From JARRRL01 sp037380725 (GTDB lineage: Bacteria; Pseudomonadota; Gammaproteobacteria; Pseudomonadales; JANQJO01), in the NCBI GenBank assembly GCA_037380725.1, contig JARRRL010000012.1, forward strand, positions 1 through 17,126: 17,126 bases of DNA. The letters are read 5' to 3'. Below the pieces are notes generated by a model that ran no database searches, had not been told where the DNA came from, and saw nothing but the letters and a program-made list of their open reading frames with translations. Shown in pieces: positions 7,922 to 15,656 of this stretch. The position numbers and the translations under genes are program-made. The number at the start of each line of letters is the position of its first letter. Position 1 is the stretch's first letter.

Positions 7922-7993
7922 CACGACGCTCTCAACCATTCCAGCGACGGACAGATAAAGAAGTCCTACAGAGCACCATGTGAAATTGCAAAT

Positions 7994-10900
7994 CTATTCG
8001 GTCTCAAGCTCAATGTTGATGCCCAACGAACGGATCTCCTTAATCAAAACATTAAAAGATTCTGGCATACCCGCATCCATACGATGATCTCCATCAACAA
8101 TGTTTTTATAAATCCGAGTGCGTCCGTTAACGTCATCCGATTTGACCGTGAGCATTTCTTGTAAGGTATACGCCGCGCCATACGCTTCCAGCGCCCACAC
8201 TTCCATTTCACCAAAGCGTTGACCACCAAACTGGGCTTTACCACCCAATGGTTGCTGAGTCACCAAACTGTACGACCCCGTTGAACGCGCATGCATCTTG
8301 TCATCAACAAGGTGATTCAATTTGAGCATATACATGTACCCAACGGTTACCTGACAATCGAAGGGCAATCCCGTTCGCCCATCGTAAAGTGTTAACTGCC
8401 CATTTAAGGGTAAATCAGCCAAACGGAGCATTTCCCGTATTTCAGCTTCCTGACATCCCGTAAACACCGGAGATCCCATGGGCACACCTTTGCGCAAGTT
8501 TTGAGCCAATTCTAGAATTTCATGATCATCAAAACTGCTGACATCCACTTCAGTGGCGGCTTTTTCACTGTTGTAAATTTGGCTCAAAAATGTTCGCACA
8601 TCTTCCAGGCTACGCTTCGCATCCAACATGCGCCCAATCTTTTCACCCAAACCTTTCGCCGCAAAGCCCAAATGCGTTTCAAGAATTTGTCCCACGTTCA
8701 TACGTGATGGAACGCCCAGCGGGTTCAATACGATATCAACAGGTACACCTTCTTCGTCAAAAGGCATGTCTTCTTCTGGCATAATGACCGATATAACACC
8801 TTTATTTCCGTGTCGACCCGCCATTTTATCGCCTGGCTGAATGCGTCGTTTAATCGCTAAATGCACCTTAACGATTTTCAGCACACCATGAGCCAAATCA
8901 TCACCACCAGTGATTTTGCCTTTCTTATCCTCAAAGCGTCTCTCTTGCTCTTCTTTGTGTAGTTCCAGTGTTTTACGGCTACTCTCCAATAGCTGTGTGA
9001 CCGCTTCATCTTCCACACGAATTTCAAACCATTGATCACTGGGCACCTGACGCAAAGCGTCTTCGGTAATAACGCCGCCCGCCAGGAAGCCAGCCCCACC
9101 CAGCGCTTTTAATCCAACCAGAGCTGTTTCCAAACGTTTGTATGTTGCCTCTTCAATAATACGAAATTCATCACGTAAGTCTTGACGAATCCGATCAAGC
9201 TGCGACTTCTCAATGGCCAAAGCACGTTGATCTTTCTCCACACCATCACGCGTGAACACTTGGACATCGATAACCGTACCATTGACGCCAGAAGGTACGC
9301 GCAACGAGGTGTCCTTCACATCCGATGCTTTTTCTCCAAAGATCGCTCGCAATAATTTTTCTTCTGGCGTCAATTGCGTCTCACCTTTCGGTGTGACTTT
9401 TCCCACCAAAATATCACCTGCCGTGACTTCCGCCCCAATGTAGACGATGCCAGAATCATCCAACTTAGCCAGTGCGGATTCACCCACATTTGGAATATCT
9501 GCAGAAATTTCCTCAGAACCCAACTTGGTGTCACGCGCTATACAGGTCAACTCTTGAATATGAATTGTCGTAAAGCGATCCTCACGAACCACCTTTTCCG
9601 AAATCAAAATCGAGTCTTCAAAGTTGTAGCCATTCCACGGCATAAAAGCGACGCGCATGTTCTGACCCAAAGCCAATTCACCCAGATCCACCGACGGACC
9701 ATCAGCCAGCACATCGCCTCGAGCACCCTTGTCCCCCACTTTTACGAGGGGCTTTTGATTAATACACGTGTTTTGATTAGAGCGGGTATACTTCGTCAAC
9801 TTATAGATATCAACGCCGGCATCACCACTTGCCACTTCCGCATTATCTACTCGAACGACAATTCGGCTCGCATCAACACTGTCAACCATTCCCCCACGCC
9901 GCGCCACCGCGCACACTCCCGAGTCGCGCGCCACATGGCGCTCCATACCCGTTCCAACCAGCGGTTTTTCTGAAATCAAAGTGGGTACCGCCTGGCGTTG
10001 CATGTTTGATCCCATTAATGCTCGGTTAGCATCATCATGTTCTAAAAACGGAATCAAAGACGCGGCTACCGACACCACTTGCCGTGATGACACATCCATA
10101 TACTGCACTCGGTCAGCCTGCATCACGGTGAACTCATTGCGATAACGCACAGGGACTAAATCATCCACCAGCTTACCGTCTTTACTGCGTTCGGCGTTCG
10201 CTTGCGCAATCACATACTCGCCTTCTTCAATCGCCGATAAATACTCGATTTCATCCGTAATTACCCCTTCTTTTACTTTGCGATAGGGGCTCTCCAAAAA
10301 ACCATACTCATTTGTACGAGCAAAAGAAGCTAAGGAGTTGATCAAACCAATATTCGGACCTTCTGGTGTTTCAATAGGACACACTCGCCCATAGTGCGTG
10401 GCGTGCACATCACGCACCTCAAAGCCTGCACGTTCACGCGTTAAACCACCCGGGCCCAATGCTGAAACACGACGCTTGTGCGTCACCTCAGACAAGGGGT
10501 TATTTTGATCCATAAATTGAGACAATTGGCTGGAACCAAAAAACTCTTTGATTGCCGCCGCCACAGGTTTAGCGTTAATCAAGTCTTGCGGCATCAAACC
10601 TTCCGTTTCCGCCAGGCTTAAACGCTCTTTAACTGCACGTTCGACTCGCACCAAGCCCACACGGAACTGGTTTTCAGCCATCTCACCCACCGAACGAACT
10701 CGGCGGTTGCCCAAGTGATCAATATCATCAACAAAGCCGCGACCATTGCGAATATTAATCAAGGTCTTCAACACATCAACAATATCTTCTCGCGATAGAA
10801 TACTTTCGCCCGTCGACTCAGACCGTCCCAAACGTCGATTAAACTTCATTCGACCAACAACAGATAGATCGTAACGTTCAGGTGTAAAAAACAAGTTTTT

Positions 10901-12091
10901 GAACAGCGTTTCAGCTGCTTCTTTAGTGGGTGGTTCTCCAGGACGCATCATGCGATAAATTTCAACCAGCGCTTCAATTTCCGTTGAAGTGGTGTCAACA
11001 CGAAGCGTGTCCGAAATGAACGATCCACGATCCAACTCATTGGTGAACAAGGTCTCAACCGTTTCCACACCCGAGGTAGATATGAATTTATCAATTAACT
11101 CTTGGGTGATTTCAATATTACAGTCACACAGCATTTCACCCGTCGAGACGTCAATCACTGGCTTAGCGGTAATCCGACCTAAAAGATACTCACTCGAAAC
11201 ATCTAAAAACTGCTGATTCGCGGCTTCAAGTTGCTTGATGTGTCGAGCGGTAACACGTCGCCCCTTAGGAACGATCACCTGATCGCCCACCGTAATGTCA
11301 AAGGCAGCAGCTTCACCACGCAGTCGCTCTGCAATGAGCTTTAAGCAAAACGGTTTTTCGGCGCTAGAAGATTCATCCGGGTTCTTAACGAATAAGTTCG
11401 TTTCGTAGAACATATCCAAGATTTCTTGATTAGTGTATCCAACGGCACGCAACAAAATCGTCGCCGGCAACTTTCGCCGTCGATCCACTCGAACAAAAAC
11501 CAAATCTTTCGCATCGAACTCGAAATCCAACCATGAGCCACGATAGGGGATAACGCGAGCTGAAAATAACAGCTTACCCGATGAATGTGTTTTACCTCGA
11601 TCGTGATCAAAGAACACACCCGGTGATCGGTGCAACTGTGACACCACAACACGCTCAGTCCCATTCACCACAAAGGTGCCCGTTTCCGTCATCAACGGCA
11701 CTTCACCCATGTACACTTCTTGTTCTTTGATATCTTTAATAGCTTTTGAAGGGGATTCTTTATCAAAAAGAATCAATCGAATCCGAACACGAAGTGGCGC
11801 CGCATAGGTCAAACCGCGCATTTGACACTCCGCCACATCAAAGGGCGGACGCCCCAAGGTATAATCAACAAATTCCAAAGCCGCATTGCCAGAGTAACTC
11901 ACAATGGGAAATACAGATTTAAATGCAGCCTGTAATCCCGTATCCTGTCGCGCATCAGGCGCACGATCCGACTGCAAAAAACCAAGATAAGAATCCAACT
12001 GAATGGCCAGCAGATAGGGCACTTCCATGGCATCCGGCAGTTTGCCAAAGTCCTTGCGAATCCGTTTCTTCTCAATGAAAGAGTAGGCCAT
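7994..12091 (-). CDS. rpoB: RNA polymerase subunit beta
   Basis: A complete 1365-residue beta subunit (E. coli 1342), the catalytic partner of beta' and the rifampicin target. The N-terminus MAYSFIEKKRIRKDFGKLP and the C-terminal beta'-interacting region (LNHLVDDKMHARSTGSYSLV, QPLGGKAQFGGQRFGEMEVWALEAYGAAYTLQEML) are canonical. The rifampicin region (residues about 519-545, FFGSSQLSQFMDQNNPLSE then THKRRVSALGPGG) keeps the sensitive residues equivalent to E. coli D516, H526 and S531, so no target resistance is predicted. The extra length is spread through the known lineage-variable regions; no inserted domain stands out. The ATG start has GAGGAA about 5 nt upstream. It is preceded by a 678-bp spacer from rplL and followed by rpoC after 157 bp. 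Confidence 0.99.
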   Translation of the reverse strand: MAYSFIEKKRIRKDFGKLPDAMEVPYLLAIQLDSYLGFLQSDRAPDARQDTGLQAAFKSVFPIVSYSGNAALEFVDYTLGRPPFDVAECQMRGLTYAAPLRVRIRLILFDKESPSKAIKDIKEQEVYMGEVPLMTETGTFVVNGTERVVVSQLHRSPGVFFDHDRGKTHSSGKLLFSARVIPYRGSWLDFEFDAKDLVFVRVDRRRKLPATILLRAVGYTNQEILDMFYETNLFVKNPDESSSAEKPFCLKLIAERLRGEAAAFDITVGDQVIVPKGRRVTARHIKQLEAANQQFLDVSSEYLLGRITAKPVIDVSTGEMLCDCNIEITQELIDKFISTSGVETVETLFTNELDRGSFISDTLRVDTTSTEIEALVEIYRMMRPGEPPTKEAAETLFKNLFFTPERYDLSVVGRMKFNRRLGRSESTGESILSREDIVDVLKTLINIRNGRGFVDDIDHLGNRRVRSVGEMAENQFRVGLVRVERAVKERLSLAETEGLMPQDLINAKPVAAAIKEFFGSSQLSQFMDQNNPLSEVTHKRRVSALGPGGLTRERAGFEVRDVHATHYGRVCPIETPEGPNIGLINSLASFARTNEYGFLESPYRKVKEGVITDEIEYLSAIEEGEYVIAQANAERSKDGKLVDDLVPVRYRNEFTVMQADRVQYMDVSSRQVVSVAASLIPFLEHDDANRALMGSNMQRQAVPTLISEKPLVGTGMERHVARDSGVCAVARRGGMVDSVDASRIVVRVDNAEVASGDAGVDIYKLTKYTRSNQNTCINQKPLVKVGDKGARGDVLADGPSVDLGELALGQNMRVAFMPWNGYNFEDSILISEKVVREDRFTTIHIQELTCIARDTKLGSEEISADIPNVGESALAKLDDSGIVYIGAEVTAGDILVGKVTPKGETQLTPEEKLLRAIFGEKASDVKDTSLRVPSGVNGTVIDVQVFTRDGVEKDQRALAIEKSQLDRIRQDLRDEFRIIEEATYKRLETALVGLKALGGAGFLAGGVITEDALRQVPSDQWFEIRVEDEAVTQLLESSRKTLELHKEEQERRFEDKKGKITGGDDLAHGVLKIVKVHLAIKRRIQPGDKMAGRHGNKGVISVIMPEEDMPFDEEGVPVDIVLNPLGVPSRMNVGQILETHLGFAAKGLGEKIGRMLDAKRSLEDVRTFLSQIYNSEKAATEVDVSSFDDHEILELAQNLRKGVPMGSPVFTGCQEAEIREMLRLADLPLNGQLTLYDGRTGLPFDCQVTVGYMYMLKLNHLVDDKMHARSTGSYSLVTQQPLGGKAQFGGQRFGEMEVWALEAYGAAYTLQEMLTVKSDDVNGRTRIYKNIVDGDHRMDAGMPESFNVLIKEIRSLGINIELETE

Positions 12092-12685
12092 ACTTATTCC
12101 TCAACTTTATCTGGAGTAGCACAACAGCTTGATCTACAAAGTATCAGCTCGTTGCTACGGATAATACCTGGTGCTCTCCGGGTCAGCATCGCCACCACAC
12201 ATGACACTGATCTTTACCAACCCGCATGAGCAATTTTGAAATCCACTCGTTTGGTCACTGATCATGAACTAAAGGCAAGGGTTGCGTTTCAGTGCATCAA
12301 GGCTTGCCTCTCTGTCGTTTGCGCTCAGTCCCCTCGCCCCAACAGTACCCTCGATTGCAACGCTCTATCTTTCTTTCTGCCTGCTTTTTGCCTAATCTGC
12401 GCGCCTTTCTGCGGAATATTCACGTTTTCCTATGAAAACATTCACGCAACCGAAAAACGGCCGTCGGTTCCCCACCTTCAGCCATCACAACCATTTAAAA
12501 ATACAAACATTTCCGTACCAACGTGTATCAGCGATCTGCTGCAGCTCGATCCGTGACATTTTTCGTCTCCGCATACTTCTTACTTAATATCCCCAGCGGT
12601 AGACGGCTCAACTTTGAAACAGCAGGTTTTAGAAAGTCAGCAACAACCCAAAACGTGCCGTGCCTAGAATCTTAACGTGACAGCA
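12092..12685 (-). other. Long rplL-rpoB intercistronic spacer, no convincing gene
   Basis: With the attenuator next to it, this is the longest gap in the window. I see no protein-coding gene on either strand. Features visible: a two-tier hairpin at 12611-12637 (ACTTT/AAAGT outside, AAAC/GTTT inside), a GTTTTC/GAAAAC inverted repeat at 12424-12439, a purine-rich stretch on the sense strand around 12361-12390, and a 24-codon open frame (12485-12559) with a plausible GGAG site. In E. coli the shorter equivalent spacer carries an attenuator and an RNase III processing site, so RNA processing is the most likely role. No strong promoter for rpoB was recognised. Confidence 0.6.
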
Positions 12686-12725
12686 GAAATCAAAAGCAGG
12701 GTCACTTAGAACGCGCAACCCTGCT
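12686..12725 (-). terminator. rplL-rpoB attenuator (intrinsic terminator-like hairpin)
   Basis: Reading the minus strand, AGCAGGGT (12718-12725) and ACCCTGCT (12695-12702) form a perfect 8-bp stem with a 15-nt loop, followed directly by TTTTGATTT. It begins about 45 nt after the rplL stop, the position of the E. coli attenuator that lowers rpoBC transcription relative to L7/L12. The interrupted U-tract fits partial rather than complete termination; the rpoBC genes downstream require read-through or a promoter I could not find. Confidence 0.75.
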
Positions 12726-12769
12726 CTTCAGCTGACTTAACTTTCGTCAACCCCAGTGGAAAAAAATGC

Positions 12770-13150
12770 TCACTTAATTTCGACTTGCGCACCACCTTCT
12801 TCAAGCTGCTTCTTAAGGCCTTCAGCTTCTTCCTTGCTCACAGCTTCTTTAATTGCCGATGGCGCACTTTCTACCAGTTCTTTAGCTTCTTTCAAACCAA
12901 GACCTGTGACAGCACGAATCACTTTAATAACACCTACTTTGTTGTCACCAAAAGATTTTAGAATAACATCAAATTCGGTTTGCTCTTCAGCTGCCGCACC
13001 CGCACCACCATCAGCAGCTGGCGCAGCCACGGCAACAGCTGCGGCTGCTGTAACACCAAACTTTTCTTCCATCATTGATATCAATTCAACAACATCCATA
13101 ACAGACATTTCAGCAATTGCATTCAAAATATCTTCTTTAGCCAACGACAT
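12770..13150 (-). CDS. rplL: 50S ribosomal protein L7/L12
   Basis: The 126-residue stalk protein, present in several copies per ribosome, that recruits and activates translational GTPases such as EF-G and EF-Tu. Order of parts: N-terminal dimerisation helices (about 1-33, MSLAKEDILNAIAEMSVMDV...), an Ala/Gly-rich hinge (about 34-56), and the factor-binding C-terminal domain with the conserved stretch KVGVIKVIRAVTGLGLKEAK. The ATG at 13150 has GGAG 9 nt upstream. It follows rplJ by 69 bp and is followed by the attenuator hairpin. Sequence and length are typical throughout. Confidence 0.99.
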   Translation of the reverse strand: MSLAKEDILNAIAEMSVMDVVELISMMEEKFGVTAAAAVAVAAPAADGGAGAAAEEQTEFDVILKSFGDNKVGVIKVIRAVTGLGLKEAKELVESAPSAIKEAVSKEEAEGLKKQLEEGGAQVEIK

Positions 13151-13219
13151 GTTATTTATCTCCAGAATGTGATAAGTAGTTCAATTTTCATAAAAATGCA
13201 AAATAAAAGGCTTTTTCGG

Positions 13220-13750
13220 TTAACCGTTGGCCTCTTTTTGGTCTTTTATTGCCGCTACAGTACGCACTAATTTGCCAGGCACTTCGTTGAGGATTCTCAC
13301 CAACTTTGTTGCCGGCGCCAGCATAACCTGCATCAAGATTGCCAAAGCTTGATCTCGCGTTGGCAATTTAGCCAGAACATCAATGTCTGCTGGTTCATAG
13401 GCCTTACCACCCACAGCCAGAGCACGGACCTTCAGATTGCTATGCGTTTTAGAAAAATCTTTGAACAGTCGAGCAGCAGCACCCGGATCATCCAAAGATA
13501 AACCCACTAAAGTCGGCCCAACAAGCGCATCGTGCAAACACTCAAACTCAGTATCGACAACCGCTCTGCGCACCAAGGTATTACGAACAACCTTTGCGTA
13601 CACCCCTTGCTCACGCGCCAACTTTCTCAGCTCGGTCATTTCTTCAACCGTCAAGCCGCGATAGTCTGCGATCACAGCGGATAGTGCTACTGAGGCTTGC
13701 TCATGCACCGCAGCAACGATAGCTTCTTTATCTCCAAGCTTTAACGCCAC
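13220..13750 (-). CDS. rplJ: 50S ribosomal protein L10
   Basis: L10 anchors the L7/L12 dimers to 23S rRNA at the stalk base, and in many bacteria the L10-(L7/L12) complex represses its own mRNA. Family signatures are the RGLTVEEMTELRK stretch, VVRNTLVRRAV, FECLHDALVGPTLVG and GAAARLFKDF, with a C-terminal L7/L12-binding helix (KLVRTVAAIKDQKEA). I choose GTG at 13750 (176 aa, starting MALKLGDKEAIV as in the family), because GAGGA lies 7 nt upstream. An ATG two codons earlier (13756) is only 1 nt from that SD. It is preceded by a structured leader of about 360 nt carrying an L10-type RNA element. Confidence 0.96.
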   Translation of the reverse strand: MALKLGDKEAIVAAVHEQASVALSAVIADYRGLTVEEMTELRKLAREQGVYAKVVRNTLVRRAVVDTEFECLHDALVGPTLVGLSLDDPGAAARLFKDFSKTHSNLKVRALAVGGKAYEPADIDVLAKLPTRDQALAILMQVMLAPATKLVRILNEVPGKLVRTVAAIKDQKEANG

Positions 13751-13781
13751 TTGCATATCCTCGCGTTAGTTACAAACAAGG

Positions 13782-13800
13782 AAGGAGGGCACCCTCACTT
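13782..13800 (-). promoter_or_regulatory. Hairpin near the rplJ ribosome binding site
   Basis: GAGGG-TG-CCCTC, extended by AAG/CTT around a single bulged base, forms a compact hairpin about 20 nt upstream of the rplJ Shine-Dalgarno. With the larger hairpin at 13818-13858 it could transmit binding at the upstream L10 element to translation initiation. The structure is read directly; the role is inference. Confidence 0.4.
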
Positions 13801-13817
13801 CCCACCCAGAAAACGCA

Positions 13818-13858
13818 AAACGGAAGCCTGCCAAATACTTCAGGCTATTGATCCGTTT
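13818..13858 (-). promoter_or_regulatory. Two-part hairpin in the rplJ leader
   Basis: The transcribed strand forms AAACGGA/TCCGTTT (7 bp), an asymmetric internal loop (6 nt against 1), then GCCTG/CAGGC (5 bp) with a 10-nt loop. It lies immediately after the L10-leader core. The following T-rich sequence (TTTTGCGTTTTC) gives it some terminator character, so partial attenuation before rplJ is possible but not shown. Confidence 0.5.
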
Positions 13859-13860
13859 AC

Positions 13861-13965
13861 TGCGCCTACGCAGGTTATTAAGTCGCCTATTTATCTGCAC
13901 ACTCACCAATTACTTGAGCGTGTTACACGTCCGATCATAGACTTCCCCTGCGGTCTTCGACACCG
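13861..13965 (-). ncRNA. L10 leader, autoregulatory RNA element of the rplJ-rplL mRNA
   Basis: The leader contains GACCGCAGGGGAAGTC (13943-13958) and, about 75 nt later, CCTGCGTAGGCG (13863-13874). Their CGCAGG/CCTGCG segments form a long-range 6-bp stem enclosing smaller hairpins such as CGTG-TAA-CACG. This arrangement, and its location upstream of rplJ, match the known L10 leader family, where L10-(L7/L12) binding represses translation. The assignment is by remembered motif and position, not by a covariance search. A 358-bp gap separates rplA from rplJ; a possible but weak promoter (TTGAAA, 19 nt, TGCTAG) lies at about 14003-14033. Confidence 0.7.
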
Positions 13966-14033
13966 TAATCCGAGTTTGCACCACAGCGGATCACTCCACC
14001 AGCTAGCACTCACTGTTTATGTCACGGTTTCAA

Positions 14034-14068
14034 AATTTGCTCGCCAATCAATTTGCTCGCCAATCAAT
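14034..14068. repeat. 16-bp tandem duplication in the rplA-rplJ spacer
   Basis: The 16-base unit ATTTGCTCGCCAATCA is present twice in direct succession (14035-14050 and 14051-14066). The match extends one base upstream and two downstream, so 35 bases share a perfect 16-bp period. It lies about 40-75 bp after the rplA stop, upstream of the L10 leader core. A simple local duplication is the most likely origin. Confidence 0.95.
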
Positions 14069-14077
14069 GACAACACA

Positions 14078-14091
14078 GCTTCACGCGAAGC
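14078..14091 (-). other. Small hairpin after rplA
   Basis: GCTTC-GCGT-GAAGC forms a 5-bp stem with a tetraloop about 17 nt after the rplA stop codon. It is not followed by a clear U-run (TGTGTTGTC), so it is unlikely to terminate strongly; it may protect the 3' end of the L11-L1 message. Confidence 0.3.
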
Positions 14092-14108
14092 GTTATGTAA
14101 TTGAAGCA

Positions 14109-14807
14109 CTACTTAACATTTAATGTTGCCAAATCAACCACCACACCAGGGCCCATGGTTGAAGATAACGTTAATTTTCTCAAGTAAGCGCCTTTGGAAG
14201 AAGCTGGCTTGAGCTTTTTCAACTCGACCAAAAAATGCTCTATATTTTCTTTAATTTGCTCCGGCTGAAAACCAACCTTTCCGACCGAACAATGTATAAT
14301 GCCTGCTTTATCTGTTCGGAAGCGCACTTGACCAGATTTTGCATTTTTAACTGCACTGGCCACATCGGGTGTAACCGTTCCCGTTTTTGGGTTTGGCATC
14401 AAACCACGTGGTCCTAAAATCTGCCCTAAACGTCCGAGTAACCGCATCGCATCCGGGCTAGCTACCACCACATCAAAATCAAGCTGACCGGCTTTCACTT
14501 CTTCAGCCAAATCTTCGTATCCCACTTTATCAGCCCCTGCAGCCAGCGCTTCATCAGCTTTTTCGCCTTGAGCAAACACCGCAACACGAACTGTTTTTCC
14601 CGTACCGTGAGGTAGAACACTTGCACCACGAACCACTTGATCAGACTTACGCGGGTCAACCCCTAAGTTCACTGCAATATCAATGGATTCAGTAAATTTT
14701 GCCTTGGCTAAACCCATGACGAGAGGCGTCGCTTCCTCGATAGGATATGCTTTACCTGGCTCAACTTTTTCAGCAATCTCTTTCTGCTTTTTGGTCAACT
14801 TAGCCAT
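14109..14807 (-). CDS. rplA: 50S ribosomal protein L1
   Basis: L1 forms the mobile E-site stalk of the 50S subunit; in E. coli it also represses the L11-L1 operon. The 232 residues include the N-terminal MAKLTKKQKEI, KFTESIDIAVNLGVDPRKSDQ, GADKVGYEDL and the signature region LGRLGQILGPRGLMPNPKTGTVT, all typical. I start at the ATG at 14807, with GGGGAG about 6 nt upstream; the in-frame TTG one codon earlier is not needed. The start overlaps the rplK stop by one base (TGATG), implying translational coupling. It ends 358 bp before rplJ, behind a structured region and a tandem repeat. Confidence 0.98.
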   Translation of the reverse strand: MAKLTKKQKEIAEKVEPGKAYPIEEATPLVMGLAKAKFTESIDIAVNLGVDPRKSDQVVRGASVLPHGTGKTVRVAVFAQGEKADEALAAGADKVGYEDLAEEVKAGQLDFDVVVASPDAMRLLGRLGQILGPRGLMPNPKTGTVTPDVASAVKNAKSGQVRFRTDKAGIIHCSVGKVGFQPEQIKENIEHFLVELKKLKPASSKGAYLRKLTLSSTMGPGVVVDLATLNVK

Positions 14808-15241
14808 CAAACACTCCCCTCAACATCCAATCCCATACTGCGCGCAGATCCTGCTATCGTACGTACTGCTGCATCCAGGTCAGCAGCGGTCAAATCTGGC
14901 ATCTTCATTGTGGCAACTTTTTCCAGTTGGGCTCGATTGACCACACCCACTTTTTGGGTATTGGGATTACTGGAGCCTTTTGGAATTCCAACTTCTTTCC
15001 GAAGCAGAACGCTGGCAGGTGGTGTTTTCAGAATAAAGGTAAAACTACGATCATTGTAAACCGTAATAACCACAGGTATGGGTAAGCCTGGCTCCAATTG
15101 CTGAGTCTGGGCATTAAATGCCTTGCAGAACTCCATGATATTCAAGCCATGCTGCCCCAGGGCAGGACCAACAGGCGGGCTCGGATTTGCTTTACCAGCA
15201 GCCACCTGTAGCTTAATGTACGCGACAACTTTCTTCGCCAT
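14807..15241 (-). CDS. rplK: 50S ribosomal protein L11
   Basis: L11 is part of the GTPase-associated centre, needed for RelA-dependent stringent signalling and the site of thiostrepton action. The 144 residues (family about 142) show the N-terminal proline-rich switch region with NPSPPVGPALGQHGLNIMEFCKAFN, then FTFILKTPPAS and the C-terminal rRNA-binding half (MKMPDLTAADLDAAVRTIAG). The thiostrepton-site prolines are retained. The ATG is preceded by GGAGG 6 nt upstream. It follows nusG after a 415-bp gap that carries its likely promoter, and overlaps rplA by one base. Confidence 0.99.
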   Translation of the reverse strand: MAKKVVAYIKLQVAAGKANPSPPVGPALGQHGLNIMEFCKAFNAQTQQLEPGLPIPVVITVYNDRSFTFILKTPPASVLLRKEVGIPKGSSNPNTQKVGVVNRAQLEKVATMKMPDLTAADLDAAVRTIAGSARSMGLDVEGSV

Positions 15242-15583
15242 CTGAATCCTCCAAGCGGGTTCAAACGCGCACTCTCACAGAATCTAAATAAAAATCAGAT
15301 AGTTATACTGCTTAGAGCGCGCTCCCCAGTTAACACTTTAAATATCAAACTCTCAATTCTCTAGCGCCACCAAATCTGCTTGACTTTATCTAAGCTCGAT
15401 ACCAGTGAGTACAGAGATGTAGAGCTATGTAAAAAATAAACTCGAAAAACTGCTTGTTTACTCGCACTGCTTCACAGCCCAGCAACTTTGGACATACCAC
15501 CCAGGGTGCGGTACAATCTGCTTACTGAGGTATTAAGTAGCCAGGTATAGACCATCCTTGCCATATATTCAGCCGAGCGGCGC

Positions 15584-15612
15584 ATTATACACTTTTTCTC
15601 GCCAAACTGAAA
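15584..15612 (-). promoter_or_regulatory. Probable promoter of rplK-rplA
   Basis: A perfect -10 TATAAT (15584-15589) on the minus strand is followed by GCGCCGC, a GC-rich discriminator typical of stringently controlled r-protein promoters. The -35 is poor: at 17-nt spacing the hexamer is TTTCAG. It lies about 70 bp after the nusG stop. Position agrees with the L11 promoter of E. coli, which is also between nusG and rplK. Confidence 0.6.
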
Positions 15613-15620
15613 CGAAGATC

Positions 15621-15651
15621 GCACAGAGAAAAACGAACTTTCTCACGGTGC
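15621..15651 (-). other. Hairpin immediately downstream of nusG
   Basis: GAGAAA/TTTCTC (6 bp, 7-nt loop) is extended by GCAC/GTGC around a small internal loop, starting 6 nt after the nusG stop. The U's lie in the loop and the 3' arm, and the sequence after it (GATCTTCGTTTC) is only mildly T-rich. It could be a weak terminator or 3'-end stabiliser for the secE-nusG message. Confidence 0.4.
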
Positions 15652-15656
15652 TTAGT

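Larger units (their letters stand above)
15242..15656 (-). other. nusG-rplK spacer (415 bp), long leader of the L11-L1 operon
   Basis: No gene is supported here. In the transcription direction it holds a hairpin directly after nusG, a perfect TATAAT, an unconvincing 30-codon frame without a ribosome binding site (15472-15564), a T-rich stretch (around 15430-15450), and a short GC-rich palindrome GAGCGCGCTC (15315-15324) before the rplK SD. If the TATAAT is used, the rplK leader is about 330 nt. E. coli L1 binds the L11 leader; an L1 site may lie here but I could not recognise one. Confidence 0.55.

Noticed and set aside
9374..9973. 199-codon plus-strand frame inside rpoB
   Set aside because: Antisense shadow of conserved beta sequence with a His/Arg/Thr-rich unnatural translation and no ribosome binding site.
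10465..10540. Possible rifampicin-resistance changes in RpoB
   Set aside because: The equivalents of D516, H526 and S531 and the surrounding motif are wild type.
12236..12556. 106-codon open frame on the plus strand in the rplL-rpoB spacer
   Set aside because: Low-complexity composition rich in Pro, Ser, Cys and Phe, no ribosome binding site, no family resemblance, and opposite to all genes in the window; most likely chance in a spacer.
15472..15564. 30-codon minus-strand frame just after the TATAAT behind nusG
   Set aside because: No Shine-Dalgarno before its ATG and no recognisable sequence; its length is within chance for this gap.
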